Notes: generated from the letters alone by a model not told the origin. A DNA stretch of 64,000 nt from JACCXG01 sp963785755 (GCA_963785755.1 CAWAXG010000002.1:248001-312000); one strand, 5' to 3'; shown: positions 41,263-50,072, numbered from the stretch's first letter. Program-made: numbers and translations.

Positions 41263-42174
41263 CTACCGGAACGGCGCAGCCGTCGTGTTCCTGGAAGCGA
41301 CCGGAGGGATCTCAATCCGCCGCACCAGCCGCTTGGGCCGGTCGATCGTGTAGATCGTCCGCGAGGCATCCTGCGCCCACGAGAACGCCTGCCCCTCCGC
41401 TTCGAGATCGATCGTGGCGACGTGGATGAGCGAGGGGCCCATCGGCGGACGCCCGACGACATACATCTCCGGACGATCGTGACCGAGCAGGTAGAGCCAG
41501 CCGTCCGGGCCAATCGCTCCGCCTGACGCCGCGTACGGGGCCATCCGTTCCATCGCGCTGGCCGGAAACAGCCATCCTCCGGTGCGCCGCCATTCGTCAT
41601 CGAACACCACGACGCTCGAAAACGAATGGTTCTTGTAGGGCACGCCGCCGGTCTTGTCGTAATGGGCGAACCCGGCAATCCAGCCGTCGCGATAGCGATC
41701 GAACCAGGTGAGCGAGCCCTCGTCCCGCAAGCCCAGGCTGCGGGTCTCGACGTGCTCGAGCGAGCCGGTATCGAAGATCTCGACCGAGGACCCCATCGGC
41801 GTCAAGGGGTAGTTGGAATTGGCGCAAAGAACGCGGCGGCCGATCGCCAGACAGCTGTTCAAGTGGCGGATCAAGCCATTGCGCGGCCCGATCCAGCGAT
41901 CGACGAAGCGGCCGGAATCGATCTCGTACTTCGCGATGACCGTATTGTCGACCGCATAGAAGTGGCGACTGTCAGCGGCAACACCCTGGCCGGCTTCAGG
42001 GGCGTCATAGACGCGCAGCGTCCGGCCGGCGAGCCGTTCGACGTCCGGAGCCACGTAATCCGGAACCGCGTAAGGCCGCGGAGGCGCCGCCGGCTGCTGT
42101 GCGATCGTTCGCGCGGCAGCGGCTGCGGCCAGCGCGACCACCACCGTCGCACGATTCAGTCGGCTGCGCTGCAT
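41263..42174 (-). CDS. Hypothetical secreted beta-propeller-like protein
   Basis: 303 residues with signal peptide (RATVVVALAAAAAARTIAQ). Repeated blade-like segments (AADSRHFYAVDNTVIAKYEI, GGAIGPDGWLYLLGHDRPEMYVV, DASRTIYTIDRPKRLVRRIEI) suggest a periplasmic propeller, similar in feel to the secreted proteins at 52582. No catalytic motif is evident. I chose ATG 42174, which gives a normal signal peptide; the frame is open 45 codons further. Its stop is 24 bases from repeat B2. Confidence 0.75.
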   Translation of the reverse strand: MQRSRLNRATVVVALAAAAAARTIAQQPAAPPRPYAVPDYVAPDVERLAGRTLRVYDAPEAGQGVAADSRHFYAVDNTVIAKYEIDSGRFVDRWIGPRNGLIRHLNSCLAIGRRVLCANSNYPLTPMGSSVEIFDTGSLEHVETRSLGLRDEGSLTWFDRYRDGWIAGFAHYDKTGGVPYKNHSFSSVVVFDDEWRRTGGWLFPASAMERMAPYAASGGAIGPDGWLYLLGHDRPEMYVVGRPPMGPSLIHVATIDLEAEGQAFSWAQDASRTIYTIDRPKRLVRRIEIPPVASRNTTAAPFR

Positions 42175-42211
42175 GCGCTGATGATACAGCGCACGGTGAT
42201 CGGCCGCCGGA

Positions 42212-44887
42212 TCAGTTGGTGTGAAGCGCCCTCGTCGGATCGACGCGAGCCGCACGCCGAGCGGGGCCAAGGCTCGCGGCGAGCGCCACGACGCCCAGAC
42301 CAAGCGCAACGGTAATGAACGTCATCGGGTCGCCCGGCGAGACCTCGAACAGCTGCGTCGAGAGCACGCGCGTCAGCGCCGCGGACGCGATCACGCCGAC
42401 GACGATGCCGGTGCAGACGGGCCGTGCCGTCTCTTTCAGGATCATGACGACAACGTCACGCCGCGTTGCCCCCAGGGCCATCCGCACGCCGATCTCCTGC
42501 GTGCGTCTGGACACGAAGTACACAATCACGCCGTAGATCCCGACCGCGGCCAGCACCAGGCCGATGCCCCCCAGCAGCGCCAGCAGCAACGTATTGAATC
42601 GCGCCGCGGCCAGCGAGTCGCCCAGCCGCTGCTCCATCGTTCTGATATTGAAGAGCGGAACCCCCGGCGCGGATTCGGCGACGACCGAGCGAAGAGGCGC
42701 CGCTGCCGCAGCCGGCTCGATCGCGGTGCGGACCGCGATGTACATGGTCCGCTGCACCCAGTCCCACGCGGCGGCCGGAACCTGCTCCGCAGGCAGATAG
42801 AACTCCGGCGTCGGCGCCTCGCCGGGACCTCTCCACCTCACGTCGCCAGCCACGCCGACGACCACCTTGAAGTCGGGGCTCTTCCCGTCGGGCGCCGCCT
42901 CGCAGCACGCGATGCGTTTTCCAATCGGGTCCTGATTGGGGAATGCCGCGGTGGCCAGGGACTCACTGATGACCATCACCTTGAGCGAGCCGTGGCGATC
43001 GGCGTCGGTGAGACCTCGTCCCTTGAGGATCGGAATCTTCATCGTCTCGAGGTATCCGGGCGTGACGATGCGCAGCCGGCTCTGGATCGAGGATTTGATG
43101 TCCAACGGGCGTCCTTCGGGAATGAGACCGTTGCCGTTGCCGCCAGCGCCCATCGGCACCTGCGTCGTCAGGCCCGCGGCGCGAACGCCTGGAATCCGTG
43201 ACGACAGTTCAGCGATGCGGGCGAATGCCGCGACAATGCGATCCCGGTCCTGGTATTCAGCTGCCGGCAACGCGATCCGCACCGACAGCACTCCCGAGGG
43301 ATCGAAGCCGGTGTTCACGCGCTGCAGGGCGAGAGAGCTGCGGATGAGGAGACCGGCGCCGACAAGCAGCATGAGCGCGATCGCGAGCTCTCCGACAATC
43401 AAGCCGAACCGCAGCTTGTCGCGAAGGCCGCCGGTCGCCGCACCTCGGCCGCCCTCCTTGATGACGCTCTGGACGTCGGTCCGGGCCGCGCGCAACGCCG
43501 GCGCCAGCCCGAACAGGAGCGCGCTGGCGCAGGCGATCGCCACCGCAAATCCCACGGCGACAGGATCGAGCGTCGTCTGCTCGAGCCGCGGCACGCCGTC
43601 AGGGGCGGCGGAGACGAGCGCGCGGATGCCCCACCACGCCAATGCGACACCGGCGGCAGCGGAGACCAGCGCGAGCACGGCGCTCTCCGTCAGCAGCTGG
43701 CGAACGATGCGGCCGCGGCCGGCGCCGAGCGCCGCGCGGATCGCGAGCTCGCTGGATCTCACGGCGCCTCGAGCGAGGAGCAGGTTCGCGACATTGCCGC
43801 AGGCAATCAACAGTACGCAGCCGACGGCGCCCAGGAGGATGAAGAGACGACGGCCATAGCTGCCGACCAGCTCCTCCGTCACACCGGCGACGATGAAGCC
43901 GAGCTCCTGATTGTGGCGTGGAAAATCCTTGCGCAGACGGAGCGCGTTCTGTTGCAGGATCGCGAGGGCCTGGGCAGCCGTCGCGTCGGGCCGAAGCCGG
44001 CCGTAGACCTGCAGATAGTGCTCGTCGTGCTGCGCCTTGCGCTCCGCCGTGAAGGCGATGGGCACCCAGAGCTCTTCGCTCCGCTCGGTGAAGTCGAAGT
44101 GCGCCGGCATGATGCCGATCACTTCGTGCGGCCGGCCGTTCAGCATCAGCTGCCTGCCGAGGATGGAGGGATCGCTTGCAAACTGCCGGCGCCACACCCG
44201 ATTGCTGAGCACGACCACCTGATCGCGCCCGGGCTGATCTTCGTCCTCCGAGTAGACACGACCACGTTCGGGATTGGTCCCGAACACGCGAAAGAACCCC
44301 GCGGTCGTGCGGGCGCCGACGATGCGCTCGGTGGATTCCGTCGTCGCCAGATTGAAGCTGGAATACTGGATGGCCGTGACGTCGCTGAAGCTCGACGCCG
44401 GCACTACGCCATCGACGAAGTTCCCGGCCGACACATTTCCTCTGTTGCCGCGGTAGTCCTCGTAGATGGCGAGGATCCGTTCCGGCTCCGGCACCGGCAG
44501 CGGCCGCAGGACGACGGCGTGTACGGCGCTGAAGATCGCGGTGGTCGCGCCGATTCCCAGCGCGAGCGTGGTGATCGCGACAATCGAGAACGCCGGGTTC
44601 TTCAACAGCTGCCGGCACGCGAAGGTCACGTCCTGAATCAGTTCCGAGAGATATTCGGTACGGCGCATGTCCCTGTCCCTCTGCCTGCCGATGTGGCGGC
44701 ACGTGGCGTTCACGCGTTTGATGTCGCCGAAGCGCTGCAAGGCGGCCTGCCTGGCGCTGGCCGCATCGATTCCGCGAGCGATCAGCTCGCGCGTCCGCAT
44801 CTCGACATGGAACTGGAGCTCGTCGTCGACCTCGCGATCGACGCTCTCACGCCAGAACGGCGAGCGCAGCCGCTTGCCGAATGCCAT
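42212..44887 (-). CDS. ADOP family permease F
   Basis: 891 residues. Prefix helix region (VDREVDDELQFHVEMRTREL), a second helix pair containing SELIQDVTFACRQLL, TM1 (VAITTLALGIGATTAIFSAV), first periplasmic domain, middle block (CVLLIACGNVANLLLARGAV; ELAIRAALGAGRGRI), second periplasmic domain, final block (RTQEIGVRMALGATRRDV), end DPTRALHTN. Same architecture as E and B. It follows its PadR gene by 3 bases, so they are co-transcribed. Confidence 0.94.
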   Translation of the reverse strand: MAFGKRLRSPFWRESVDREVDDELQFHVEMRTRELIARGIDAASARQAALQRFGDIKRVNATCRHIGRQRDRDMRRTEYLSELIQDVTFACRQLLKNPAFSIVAITTLALGIGATTAIFSAVHAVVLRPLPVPEPERILAIYEDYRGNRGNVSAGNFVDGVVPASSFSDVTAIQYSSFNLATTESTERIVGARTTAGFFRVFGTNPERGRVYSEDEDQPGRDQVVVLSNRVWRRQFASDPSILGRQLMLNGRPHEVIGIMPAHFDFTERSEELWVPIAFTAERKAQHDEHYLQVYGRLRPDATAAQALAILQQNALRLRKDFPRHNQELGFIVAGVTEELVGSYGRRLFILLGAVGCVLLIACGNVANLLLARGAVRSSELAIRAALGAGRGRIVRQLLTESAVLALVSAAAGVALAWWGIRALVSAAPDGVPRLEQTTLDPVAVGFAVAIACASALLFGLAPALRAARTDVQSVIKEGGRGAATGGLRDKLRFGLIVGELAIALMLLVGAGLLIRSSLALQRVNTGFDPSGVLSVRIALPAAEYQDRDRIVAAFARIAELSSRIPGVRAAGLTTQVPMGAGGNGNGLIPEGRPLDIKSSIQSRLRIVTPGYLETMKIPILKGRGLTDADRHGSLKVMVISESLATAAFPNQDPIGKRIACCEAAPDGKSPDFKVVVGVAGDVRWRGPGEAPTPEFYLPAEQVPAAAWDWVQRTMYIAVRTAIEPAAAAAPLRSVVAESAPGVPLFNIRTMEQRLGDSLAAARFNTLLLALLGGIGLVLAAVGIYGVIVYFVSRRTQEIGVRMALGATRRDVVVMILKETARPVCTGIVVGVIASAALTRVLSTQLFEVSPGDPMTFITVALGLGVVALAASLGPARRAARVDPTRALHTN

Positions 44888-44890
44888 GAG

Positions 44891-45229
44891 TCAGGCCGGG
44901 AGCAGCACGCCGGACACGGCGGCGGCGAAGCGGGCCCACTGCTCGGTCTCGCGCGCGAGCTGCCGCCGCCCGGCCGGCGTGATGCGATAGAACTTGGCCT
45001 TGCGGCCGAGCTCCGACATTCCCCACTCCGCGGCGATCCAGCCGCGGCGCTCCATCCGGTACAGCGCCGGATAGAGCGACCCTTCTTCGATCAGGACGGC
45101 ATCCTGCGTCGCCCCCTCGAGCCACTGCGCGATGCCATAGCCGTGACGCGGTCCAGCCGACAGCGTCTTGAGAACCAGGGCGTCGAGCGTGCCGTGCAGC
45201 AGTCCGTTCGACACGTACTTGGTTGCCAT
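44891..45229 (-). CDS. PadR family transcriptional regulator (with ADOP F)
   Basis: 112 residues: GLLHGTLDALVLKTLSAGPRHGYGIAQWLEG, IEEGSLYPALYRMERRGWIAAEW, RKAKFYRITPAGRRQLARET. The winged-helix and dimer helix are complete. The gene precedes ADOP F with 3 bases between. A well-formed promoter with an ATCTAG-type half-site lies 35-63 bases upstream. Confidence 0.94.
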   Translation of the reverse strand: MATKYVSNGLLHGTLDALVLKTLSAGPRHGYGIAQWLEGATQDAVLIEEGSLYPALYRMERRGWIAAEWGMSELGRKAKFYRITPAGRRQLARETEQWARFAAAVSGVLLPA

Positions 45230-45263
45230 GTGAGGGTTGCTCCGTTACCAAGATTATCGAGGC

Positions 45264-45292
45264 ATGATATGAACGAAAGCCTAGATAGTCAA
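45264..45292 (-). promoter_or_regulatory. Promoter of the PadR/ADOP F operon
   Basis: On the minus strand TTGACT (45287-45292) and TATCAT (45264-45269) are 17 bases apart, close to the sigma-70 consensus. ATCTAG begins right after the -35 and is also the core of the ADOP E operator, suggesting related recognition. GATAATCTTGGTAACGGAGC between it and the gene supplies a GGAG ribosome site. Confidence 0.7.
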
Positions 45293-45306
45293 GGTATTGG
45301 GAGCAC

Positions 45307-45363
45307 ACCTTGTCAAGGCACGAGGGACCAGTACTTGCCCCTTGTCCCTTGCTACTTGTTACA
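45307..45363. repeat. Word repeat family C, copy C5
   Basis: CTTGTCAAGGCACGAGGGAC then AGTACTTGCCCCTTGTCCC and TTGCTACTTGTTACAAG. It fills the spacer between the PadR F promoter and the end of the alpha/beta hydrolase gene and supplies the last codons and stop (45352-45354) of that gene. Confidence 0.7.
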
Positions 45364-46188
45364 AGCGAGATGATCCAGCAGCAGCTCGTTGATTTCGCGG
45401 GCGCACTGGATCGGCGCGGCATGGCCGGCGTGGGCGAACTCGAGGAATCGCGCGCCTGGAATGCCCGCCGCAAGTGCGCGTCCGAGACGAGGCGGCGCGA
45501 TGGGATCGTGCGCCGCGCTGATCACCAGGGTCGGCACTCCGGCAAGCTGGTGGAGTGAGCCGGCGGCGCTGTACGCCGCCATCGCGCTGAGCTGCTTCAT
45601 CACGATCGGCGGCTGAACCGCGAGATCGCGTCCAAAGAGCCCCGACAGCTCTTCAGCCAGGACTCTCCGGTCCACCGTCCGCAGATACGTGGCGGGCATG
45701 ATCATGCTGAGCATCGCGTTCCGCCGCATCGATCGCGTCCCGACGCGGGTGCGCAGCCCCAGCACGAACATCCGCGGCGACAGTCCGGTGCCGTCCTTGC
45801 CGTTGGCAAACGTGCACAGCAGCGACAGGCTCCTGATCCGCTCGCGCGCGGTCAGCGCAATCCGGAGCACAATCAACCCGCCCATCGAATGCCCGACGAG
45901 GTGAAACCGCTCAACCTTTTCGGCATCCATCACCGCCAGGGCATCTGACGCCATCCGCTCGATGGTCAACGGCTCGGAGCCGAGCGAACTGCGGCCGACG
46001 CCGCGATTGTCGACGGCGATCGTGCGGAATCTGGCCGCGAGCGCATCGGTTTGCGGCCGCCAGCCCTCGCCAGCCAGACCGACTCCCTGGATCAGGAGCA
46101 CGGCGTCGCCGGCCCCTGTGCTGGTATAGCTGATGTCGGCGCTGCCGATCCGGATGGTGTTGTCGCGCCGTTGCGCAGATTCCGTCAT
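45352..46188 (-). CDS. Alpha/beta hydrolase
   Basis: 278 residues. Oxyanion and core features: GDAVLLIQGVGLAGEGW, AVDNRGVGRSS, nucleophile elbow VGHSMGGLIV (Ser), acid in VISAAHDPIAPP (Asp) and HAGHAAPIQCAREIN (His). The lid between elbow and acid is about 80 residues, typical for small ester or haloalkane-type hydrolases; substrate unknown. The C-terminus LLDHLACNK and stop lie in repeat C5. It is divergent from an XRE/MmyB-type regulator, and an inverted repeat in the shared spacer makes that regulator its likely controller. Confidence 0.92.
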   Translation of the reverse strand: MTESAQRRDNTIRIGSADISYTSTGAGDAVLLIQGVGLAGEGWRPQTDALAARFRTIAVDNRGVGRSSLGSEPLTIERMASDALAVMDAEKVERFHLVGHSMGGLIVLRIALTARERIRSLSLLCTFANGKDGTGLSPRMFVLGLRTRVGTRSMRRNAMLSMIMPATYLRTVDRRVLAEELSGLFGRDLAVQPPIVMKQLSAMAAYSAAGSLHQLAGVPTLVISAAHDPIAPPRLGRALAAGIPGARFLEFAHAGHAAPIQCAREINELLLDHLACNK

Positions 46189-46256
46189 GACATCTCGTCC
46201 TCCGCTGCGCTGAGGCTGCGTTGGAGCGTTCGCCTCGATCGTAGCTGCCTCGAATC

Positions 46257-46273
46257 ATTACCTGGGAGGTAAT
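46257..46273. promoter_or_regulatory. Operator dyad between the alpha/beta hydrolase and the XRE regulator
   Basis: ATTACCT (46257-46263), GGG, AGGTAAT (46267-46273): perfect 7-base arms, AT-richer than surroundings, in the 120-base divergent spacer. It sits 35 bases before the regulator start and is a likely binding site of that regulator, governing both directions. Confidence 0.65.
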
Positions 46274-46307
46274 TTCGGACACACATCGCGTGGGTTATGC
46301 TCGGGTC

Positions 46308-47123
46308 GTGACGTCGACCACGACCACGTTCGGTTCGTTGTTGCGGGACTGGCGGCAACGCCGGCGATTGAGTCAGCTCGAGCTGGCGTGCGATGCGGAG
46401 ATCTCGACCCGGCACCTCAGCTTCCTCGAAACAGGCCGGTCGCAGGCGAGCCGCGACATGGTCCTGCGGCTCGCAGAACGCCTCGACGTCCCGCTGCGCG
46501 AGCAGAACGAGCTGCTGATGTCCGCCGGCTACGCGCCGGTGTTTCCCGAGCGGCCGCTGGCCGACCCGGCGCTCGATCTCGTTCGACAGGCCGTCGATGT
46601 CGTCCTCACCGGCCACGAGCCGTACCCGGCCGTGGCGATCGATCGCCATTGGACGCTGGTGGCATCGAACCGGGTCGTGGGCACCCTGCTCACCGGCGCG
46701 GCCCCGGAGCTGCTGCAGCCGCCGGTGAACGTCCTTCGTGTCACGCTGCACCCGAGAGGCCTCGCCCCGAGGCTCGCGAACTACGCCGAGTGGCGCCTCC
46801 ACGTCCTGGACAAGCTCCGTCGCCAGATTGACGTCAGCGGAGATCGAACACTCTCCGCACTGCTCGCCGAGCTTCGCGAGTATCCGGCGCCGGCCGGCGT
46901 CGATGTCAGACCGCCGGCGGCGAATCATCCGCGAGCCGGGTTCGTCGTGCCCTTTCAACTCGTGACCGAGGGCGGCACACTCTCATTTTTCAGCACCACC
47001 ACCGTCTTCGGCACCCCGATCGAGGTGACGCTGTCCGAGCTCTCGATCGAGTCGTTCTATCCTGCCGACCGCTTCACGATGGATACGCTGCTCAGGACGG
47101 ACATCCCTATCCTTCATCCCTGA
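46308..47123 (+). CDS. XRE-type HTH regulator with MmyB-like ligand-binding domain
   Basis: About 271 residues from GTG 46308. N-terminal helix-turn-helix: FGSLLRDWRQRRRLSQLELACDAEISTRHLSFLETGRSQ; the C-terminal 190 residues (PAVAIDRHWTLVASNRVV, LAPRLANYAEWRLHVLDKLRRQ, FFSTTTVFGTPIEVTLSELSIESFYPAD) are the MmyB-like domain common in regulators that sense small hydrophobic molecules and control neighbouring enzymes. It diverges from the alpha/beta hydrolase. A TATGCT (46296) may be a -10 box, which would make the message leaderless; a GTG 18 bases upstream is an alternative start. Confidence 0.9.
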   Translation: MTSTTTTFGSLLRDWRQRRRLSQLELACDAEISTRHLSFLETGRSQASRDMVLRLAERLDVPLREQNELLMSAGYAPVFPERPLADPALDLVRQAVDVVLTGHEPYPAVAIDRHWTLVASNRVVGTLLTGAAPELLQPPVNVLRVTLHPRGLAPRLANYAEWRLHVLDKLRRQIDVSGDRTLSALLAELREYPAPAGVDVRPPAANHPRAGFVVPFQLVTEGGTLSFFSTTTVFGTPIEVTLSELSIESFYPADRFTMDTLLRTDIPILHP

Positions 47124-47225
47124 TCCCGAATCCACATCCCTGTCCGGATCCAGCTCTCCCGGATCAGGGGGCCGGGCACGGGCATCCTCTTGAAGAGCAC
47201 CCACCGCGATGTGCACACTAGCGTG

Positions 47226-47747
47226 ATGCAGACCAGCGATCTTTCCGCTCCCGAAATCGCGGACATCACACGGGCCGTCCTCCGTCATCTCGCGGCTACG
47301 CTCGCCTATCGGGCGGCCAAGGTGCTGCGCGACGTTCCGCCGGAGTTCGGCGCCACCACCTTCGGCGCGACGACCCGTAGGCCCGTCCTCGTCGTCGCGC
47401 ACATGGCCGATCTGATGGCGTGGGGCGTCGGGCTCGCCAGGGCCGAGCACGTCTGGAAGGCCGACGGCGGCGACGACTGGAACGTCGAGGTTCAACGGTT
47501 CTTCGACAATCTTGCCGCGCTCGACGCGGTGCTGGCCGCCGAGGGACCCTTCCTCGGCTCGATCGAGAAGCTGATCCAGGGGCCGTTCGCCGACGCGTTC
47601 ACGCACGTCGGACAGCTGGCGATGCTGCGCGGAATGGCGGGGGTGCCGGTTCGGCCGGAGAGCTACGCGCGCGCCGAGATCGTCGCCGGCCGCCTCGGCT
47701 TCGACCAGGCGCCGCCGGGGCGGGAGTTGAGGGGGATGCGAGTGTGA
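47226..47747 (+). CDS. DinB-like (DUF1993/DinB superfamily) four-helix protein
   Basis: 173 residues from ATG 47226. Four-helix bundle pattern with metal-type histidines in VVAHMADLMAWGVG and AFTHVGQLAMLRGMAG, and a conserved GPF-ADAF segment; ends with VAGRLGFDQAPPGREL. DinB-like proteins act as metal-dependent thiol transferases or are uncharacterised; no partner is visible. Upstream in-frame starts (47190) exist. The 102-base spacer before it holds only word-like repeats (ATCCCTATCC, CGAATCCACATCCC). Confidence 0.8.
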   Translation: MQTSDLSAPEIADITRAVLRHLAATLAYRAAKVLRDVPPEFGATTFGATTRRPVLVVAHMADLMAWGVGLARAEHVWKADGGDDWNVEVQRFFDNLAALDAVLAAEGPFLGSIEKLIQGPFADAFTHVGQLAMLRGMAGVPVRPESYARAEIVAGRLGFDQAPPGRELRGMRV

Positions 47748-47754
47748 AGAAGCC

Positions 47755-47807
47755 GTAGCACGTAGCACGTGCCAGGTGCTACGTGCTGGGTGCTCACGTG
47801 CTACGTC
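47755..47807. repeat. Word repeat family D, copy D2
   Basis: GTAGCACGTAGCACGTGCC, AGGTGCTACGTGCTGGGTGC and TCACGTGCTACGTCC: the same words as D1. It ends on the base before the stop codon of the DUF1080 gene (47808). Confidence 0.75.
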
Positions 47808-48584
47808 CTAGTTCTTGAGCCGAATGTTCCGGTATTCGACCTTCATCGGCGGACCGACGTGGACCTGGACGCCGAGCAGTCCGTCCTCGGGGCGGTTCGG
47901 GGCGTCGTCATCGATCACCACGCTCATGAGGTGTCCGTTGAGGACGTGGGTCAGCGTGGCGCCGCGGGCGATGATGTGAACGGCGTTCCAGTCGTCGGTG
48001 ACGACCTTGGCGAGGTCGGCGGGATCGGCGAAGGTGGAGACCAGCACCGGAGGCCTACCGCCGACGACCTTCGTCAATTGCCCGCGTACCGCGAGGAAGA
48101 GACGCCCCTTCTCTTCGTAGTTGTTTCCCGCGTACCGCTTGCGGCCGTCGACGTCGAACTGGTAGCCGCGCATCGCGAACTTGTTGCCGGGCGTGACGGC
48201 ATCGGGCACGACGACGCTCCGGTAGTTGATGCCGCTGTTGCCGTCCGGGGTGATCCGGTAATCGAGCTTTAGTTCGAAATCCCGCGGCCTGCCGCCGCGC
48301 CAGATGATGAAGGTGTTGCTCTTGATGACCGTCGCGGCGGTAATCTCACCGACGAGCGATCCCGCCTCGGCCCGCCAGTATGTCGGATCGCCTTCCCACC
48401 CGGTCAGCGTTTTGCCGTCGAAGATCGCCTGAAACCCAGGCTCATCCGCCTCGAGCGGCGCGGGCCGATCGCTTTGACGCGGCGTGTAGGGCTGCGCCGG
48501 CGGTGCAGGTGATTGCGCCGCGCTGCTCAGGCCGATCAGGAGCACGACGGTGCAGGCGGTGGACGCGACGGTCAGATTGCGCAT
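47808..48584 (-). CDS. DUF1080 (3-keto-disaccharide hydrolase-like) secreted protein
   Basis: 258 residues, signal peptide (TVASTACTVVLLIGLSSAA). Jelly-roll pattern with FQAIFDGKTLTGWEGDPTYW, IWRGGRPRDFELKLDYRITPDGNSGINYRS, FAMRGYQFDVDGRK and a C-terminal DDAPNRPEDGLLGVQVHVGPPMKVEYRNIRLK, the classic DUF1080 signatures. Some members hydrolyse 3-keto glycosides; most are unstudied. Start ATG 48584 has AAGGACAG upstream. Repeat D2 abuts its stop. Confidence 0.92.
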   Translation of the reverse strand: MRNLTVASTACTVVLLIGLSSAAQSPAPPAQPYTPRQSDRPAPLEADEPGFQAIFDGKTLTGWEGDPTYWRAEAGSLVGEITAATVIKSNTFIIWRGGRPRDFELKLDYRITPDGNSGINYRSVVVPDAVTPGNKFAMRGYQFDVDGRKRYAGNNYEEKGRLFLAVRGQLTKVVGGRPPVLVSTFADPADLAKVVTDDWNAVHIIARGATLTHVLNGHLMSVVIDDDAPNRPEDGLLGVQVHVGPPMKVEYRNIRLKN

Positions 48585-49030
48585 CTCGGGCTGTCCTTCT
48601 ACTTGTTGCGATGGCTGGCCGGCCAACTGCTCGTTTTTGCGACGCTTGCGACGGCGCGGTCGATGCTCAACAGATCCTTCGTGACTTCGTATCGTGGTGC
48701 GGCGCGAAGCGCAATCCTATCGAACCCTCGACCCGATCGGCCCAACAACATTTCAGTCTCACACGTTGATCGATCGGACATTTCTGTCGGATCGTCCACT
48801 CCGCGGCATGGCCGATTCGGGGCCTAATCGGACACTCGCGGGCGTCGAGCGTGGCGCCGTGCTGGCGCTGCTCTTGCACAGTTGCGGATATTCATCCGGG
48901 GGAGGACTGCCGGGGACGGAAAGCGTCCTCGCAACAGGGCAACTTCGTCTTAATTGCAGGCCTCCCCTTCATTTTCGTCGGACTCGATCCCGCGCCTCAG
49001 GCACGGGAAGGGCACCCAGGAGCGAACACG
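48585..49030. other. 446-base stretch without a convincing gene
   Basis: Short open frames exist on both strands but none has a plausible protein or ribosome site. I see GATCGGACA facing TGTCGGATC (48769-48790, one mismatch) and CCGATT/AATCGG (48808-48828), which may be control elements for the next gene, and TCGGACA repeated. Nothing else recognised. Confidence 0.4.
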
Positions 49031-49393
49031 ATGACAGGCGGACGGAAACGCATCGGCGGCCGCGGAATGCCTCACCGCTTCATGGCGGTCTGGACAGCGA
49101 CCCACGACAACGGATGGCTGACCCGCGTCGTCGAGAACCCGGACGGCTCGTTCTCGGCCTGGGCCGCGCCGGATGGCGACTCGGTGCCGGTCCAATCCGC
49201 GGCTGATGCCGAGGCGGGAAAGCTGGCGGCAGATGACGCCCTCGAGCGCGAGACGGGACACACCGAATGCTCGGCCCGGTGCACGGCGTGGTCGCTCAGG
49301 TCCTACGCTGTCTTCGACGGACCTCGCGCGACGCGGCGGCCCAAGCAGAGACGCGCCGTCGCGTCTCGGTACCCGCAGACCAAGGCGTCGTAG
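49031..49393 (+). CDS. Hypothetical protein
   Basis: 120 residues, not recognised. The middle (HRFMAVWTATHDNGWLTRVVENPDGSFSAWAAPDGDSVPVQSAADA) reads like a small soluble protein of the type often called DUF, but I cannot place it; composition is ordinary for the genome. Start ATG 49031 is uncertain (GTG/ATG alternatives at 49067). It lies 20 bases before the convergent carbonic anhydrase gene. Confidence 0.5.
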   Translation: MTGGRKRIGGRGMPHRFMAVWTATHDNGWLTRVVENPDGSFSAWAAPDGDSVPVQSAADAEAGKLAADDALERETGHTECSARCTAWSLRSYAVFDGPRATRRPKQRRAVASRYPQTKAS

Positions 49394-49412
49394 CCCCGAT
49401 TCGGGGGACACC

Positions 49413-50072
49413 TCACCCGGTCGCGAGGACGGGACGCGAGTTGATCGCCGTCACGGTCGCGTGCCGGAGATCGCGCGGACCGGTGACGCTGAACCCGAAG
49501 TCCCGCAATCGTCCGTCATCGAGCGCGTAGATCCACGCGTGAACCGCCAGCGGCTGTCCCTTGCCCCACGCATCCTGAACCACGGTCGTCTTGCAGACGT
49601 GCACCGCCTGTTCGATGACGTTCAGCTCGCACAGCCGATTGGCTTTGGCGTCCATGTCGCCGGCGTTGTCGACCTCGGGCCGGTGCTTCGCGCGAATGTC
49701 CTGGACGTGACGCAGCCAGTTGTCGATGAGCCCGAGCTTGGACTCCTCGAGCGCCGCGCGCACGCCGCCGCAGCCATAATGGCCGCAGACGATCACGTGC
49801 TTCACGCGCAGCACATCCACGGCATACTGCAGCACCGACAGGCAGTTCAGGTCCGTGTACACGACGACGTTGGCGACGTTGCGGTGGACGAAGAGCTCAC
49901 CGGGACGGAGCCCGACGATCTCGTTGGCGGGCACGCGGCTGTCTGAACAGCCGATCCAGAGGTATTCCGGCGCCTGCTGGGACTTCAACTTCGAGAAGAA
50001 GTCCGGCTGCCGTGCCACGCACGCGGCGGCCCAGCGGCGGTTGTTTTCGAACAATTCCGGTAGGACGCGCAC
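49413..50072 (-). CDS. Beta-class carbonic anhydrase
   Basis: 219 residues. Zinc ligands: Cys in YLWIGCSDSRVPANEIVG with the catalytic Asp-Arg pair, and His and Cys in VIVCGHYGCGGVRAALE. The rest (FVHRNVANVVVYTDLNCLSVLQYAVDVLRV, VHAWIYALDDGRLRDFGF) matches the plant-type beta class of about 220 residues. It interconverts carbon dioxide and bicarbonate in the cytoplasm. Start GTG 50072 begins RVLPELFENNRRWAA, the usual N-terminus; the frame is open further up, but only into repeat E1. Confidence 0.95.
   Translation of the reverse strand: MRVLPELFENNRRWAAACVARQPDFFSKLKSQQAPEYLWIGCSDSRVPANEIVGLRPGELFVHRNVANVVVYTDLNCLSVLQYAVDVLRVKHVIVCGHYGCGGVRAALEESKLGLIDNWLRHVQDIRAKHRPEVDNAGDMDAKANRLCELNVIEQAVHVCKTTVVQDAWGKGQPLAVHAWIYALDDGRLRDFGFSVTGPRDLRHATVTAINSRPVLATG

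Noticed and set aside
48694..49206. Open frame across the 48.6-49.0 kb spacer
   Set aside because: No ribosome site, no domain, and it overlaps the more plausible 49031 gene in another frame.
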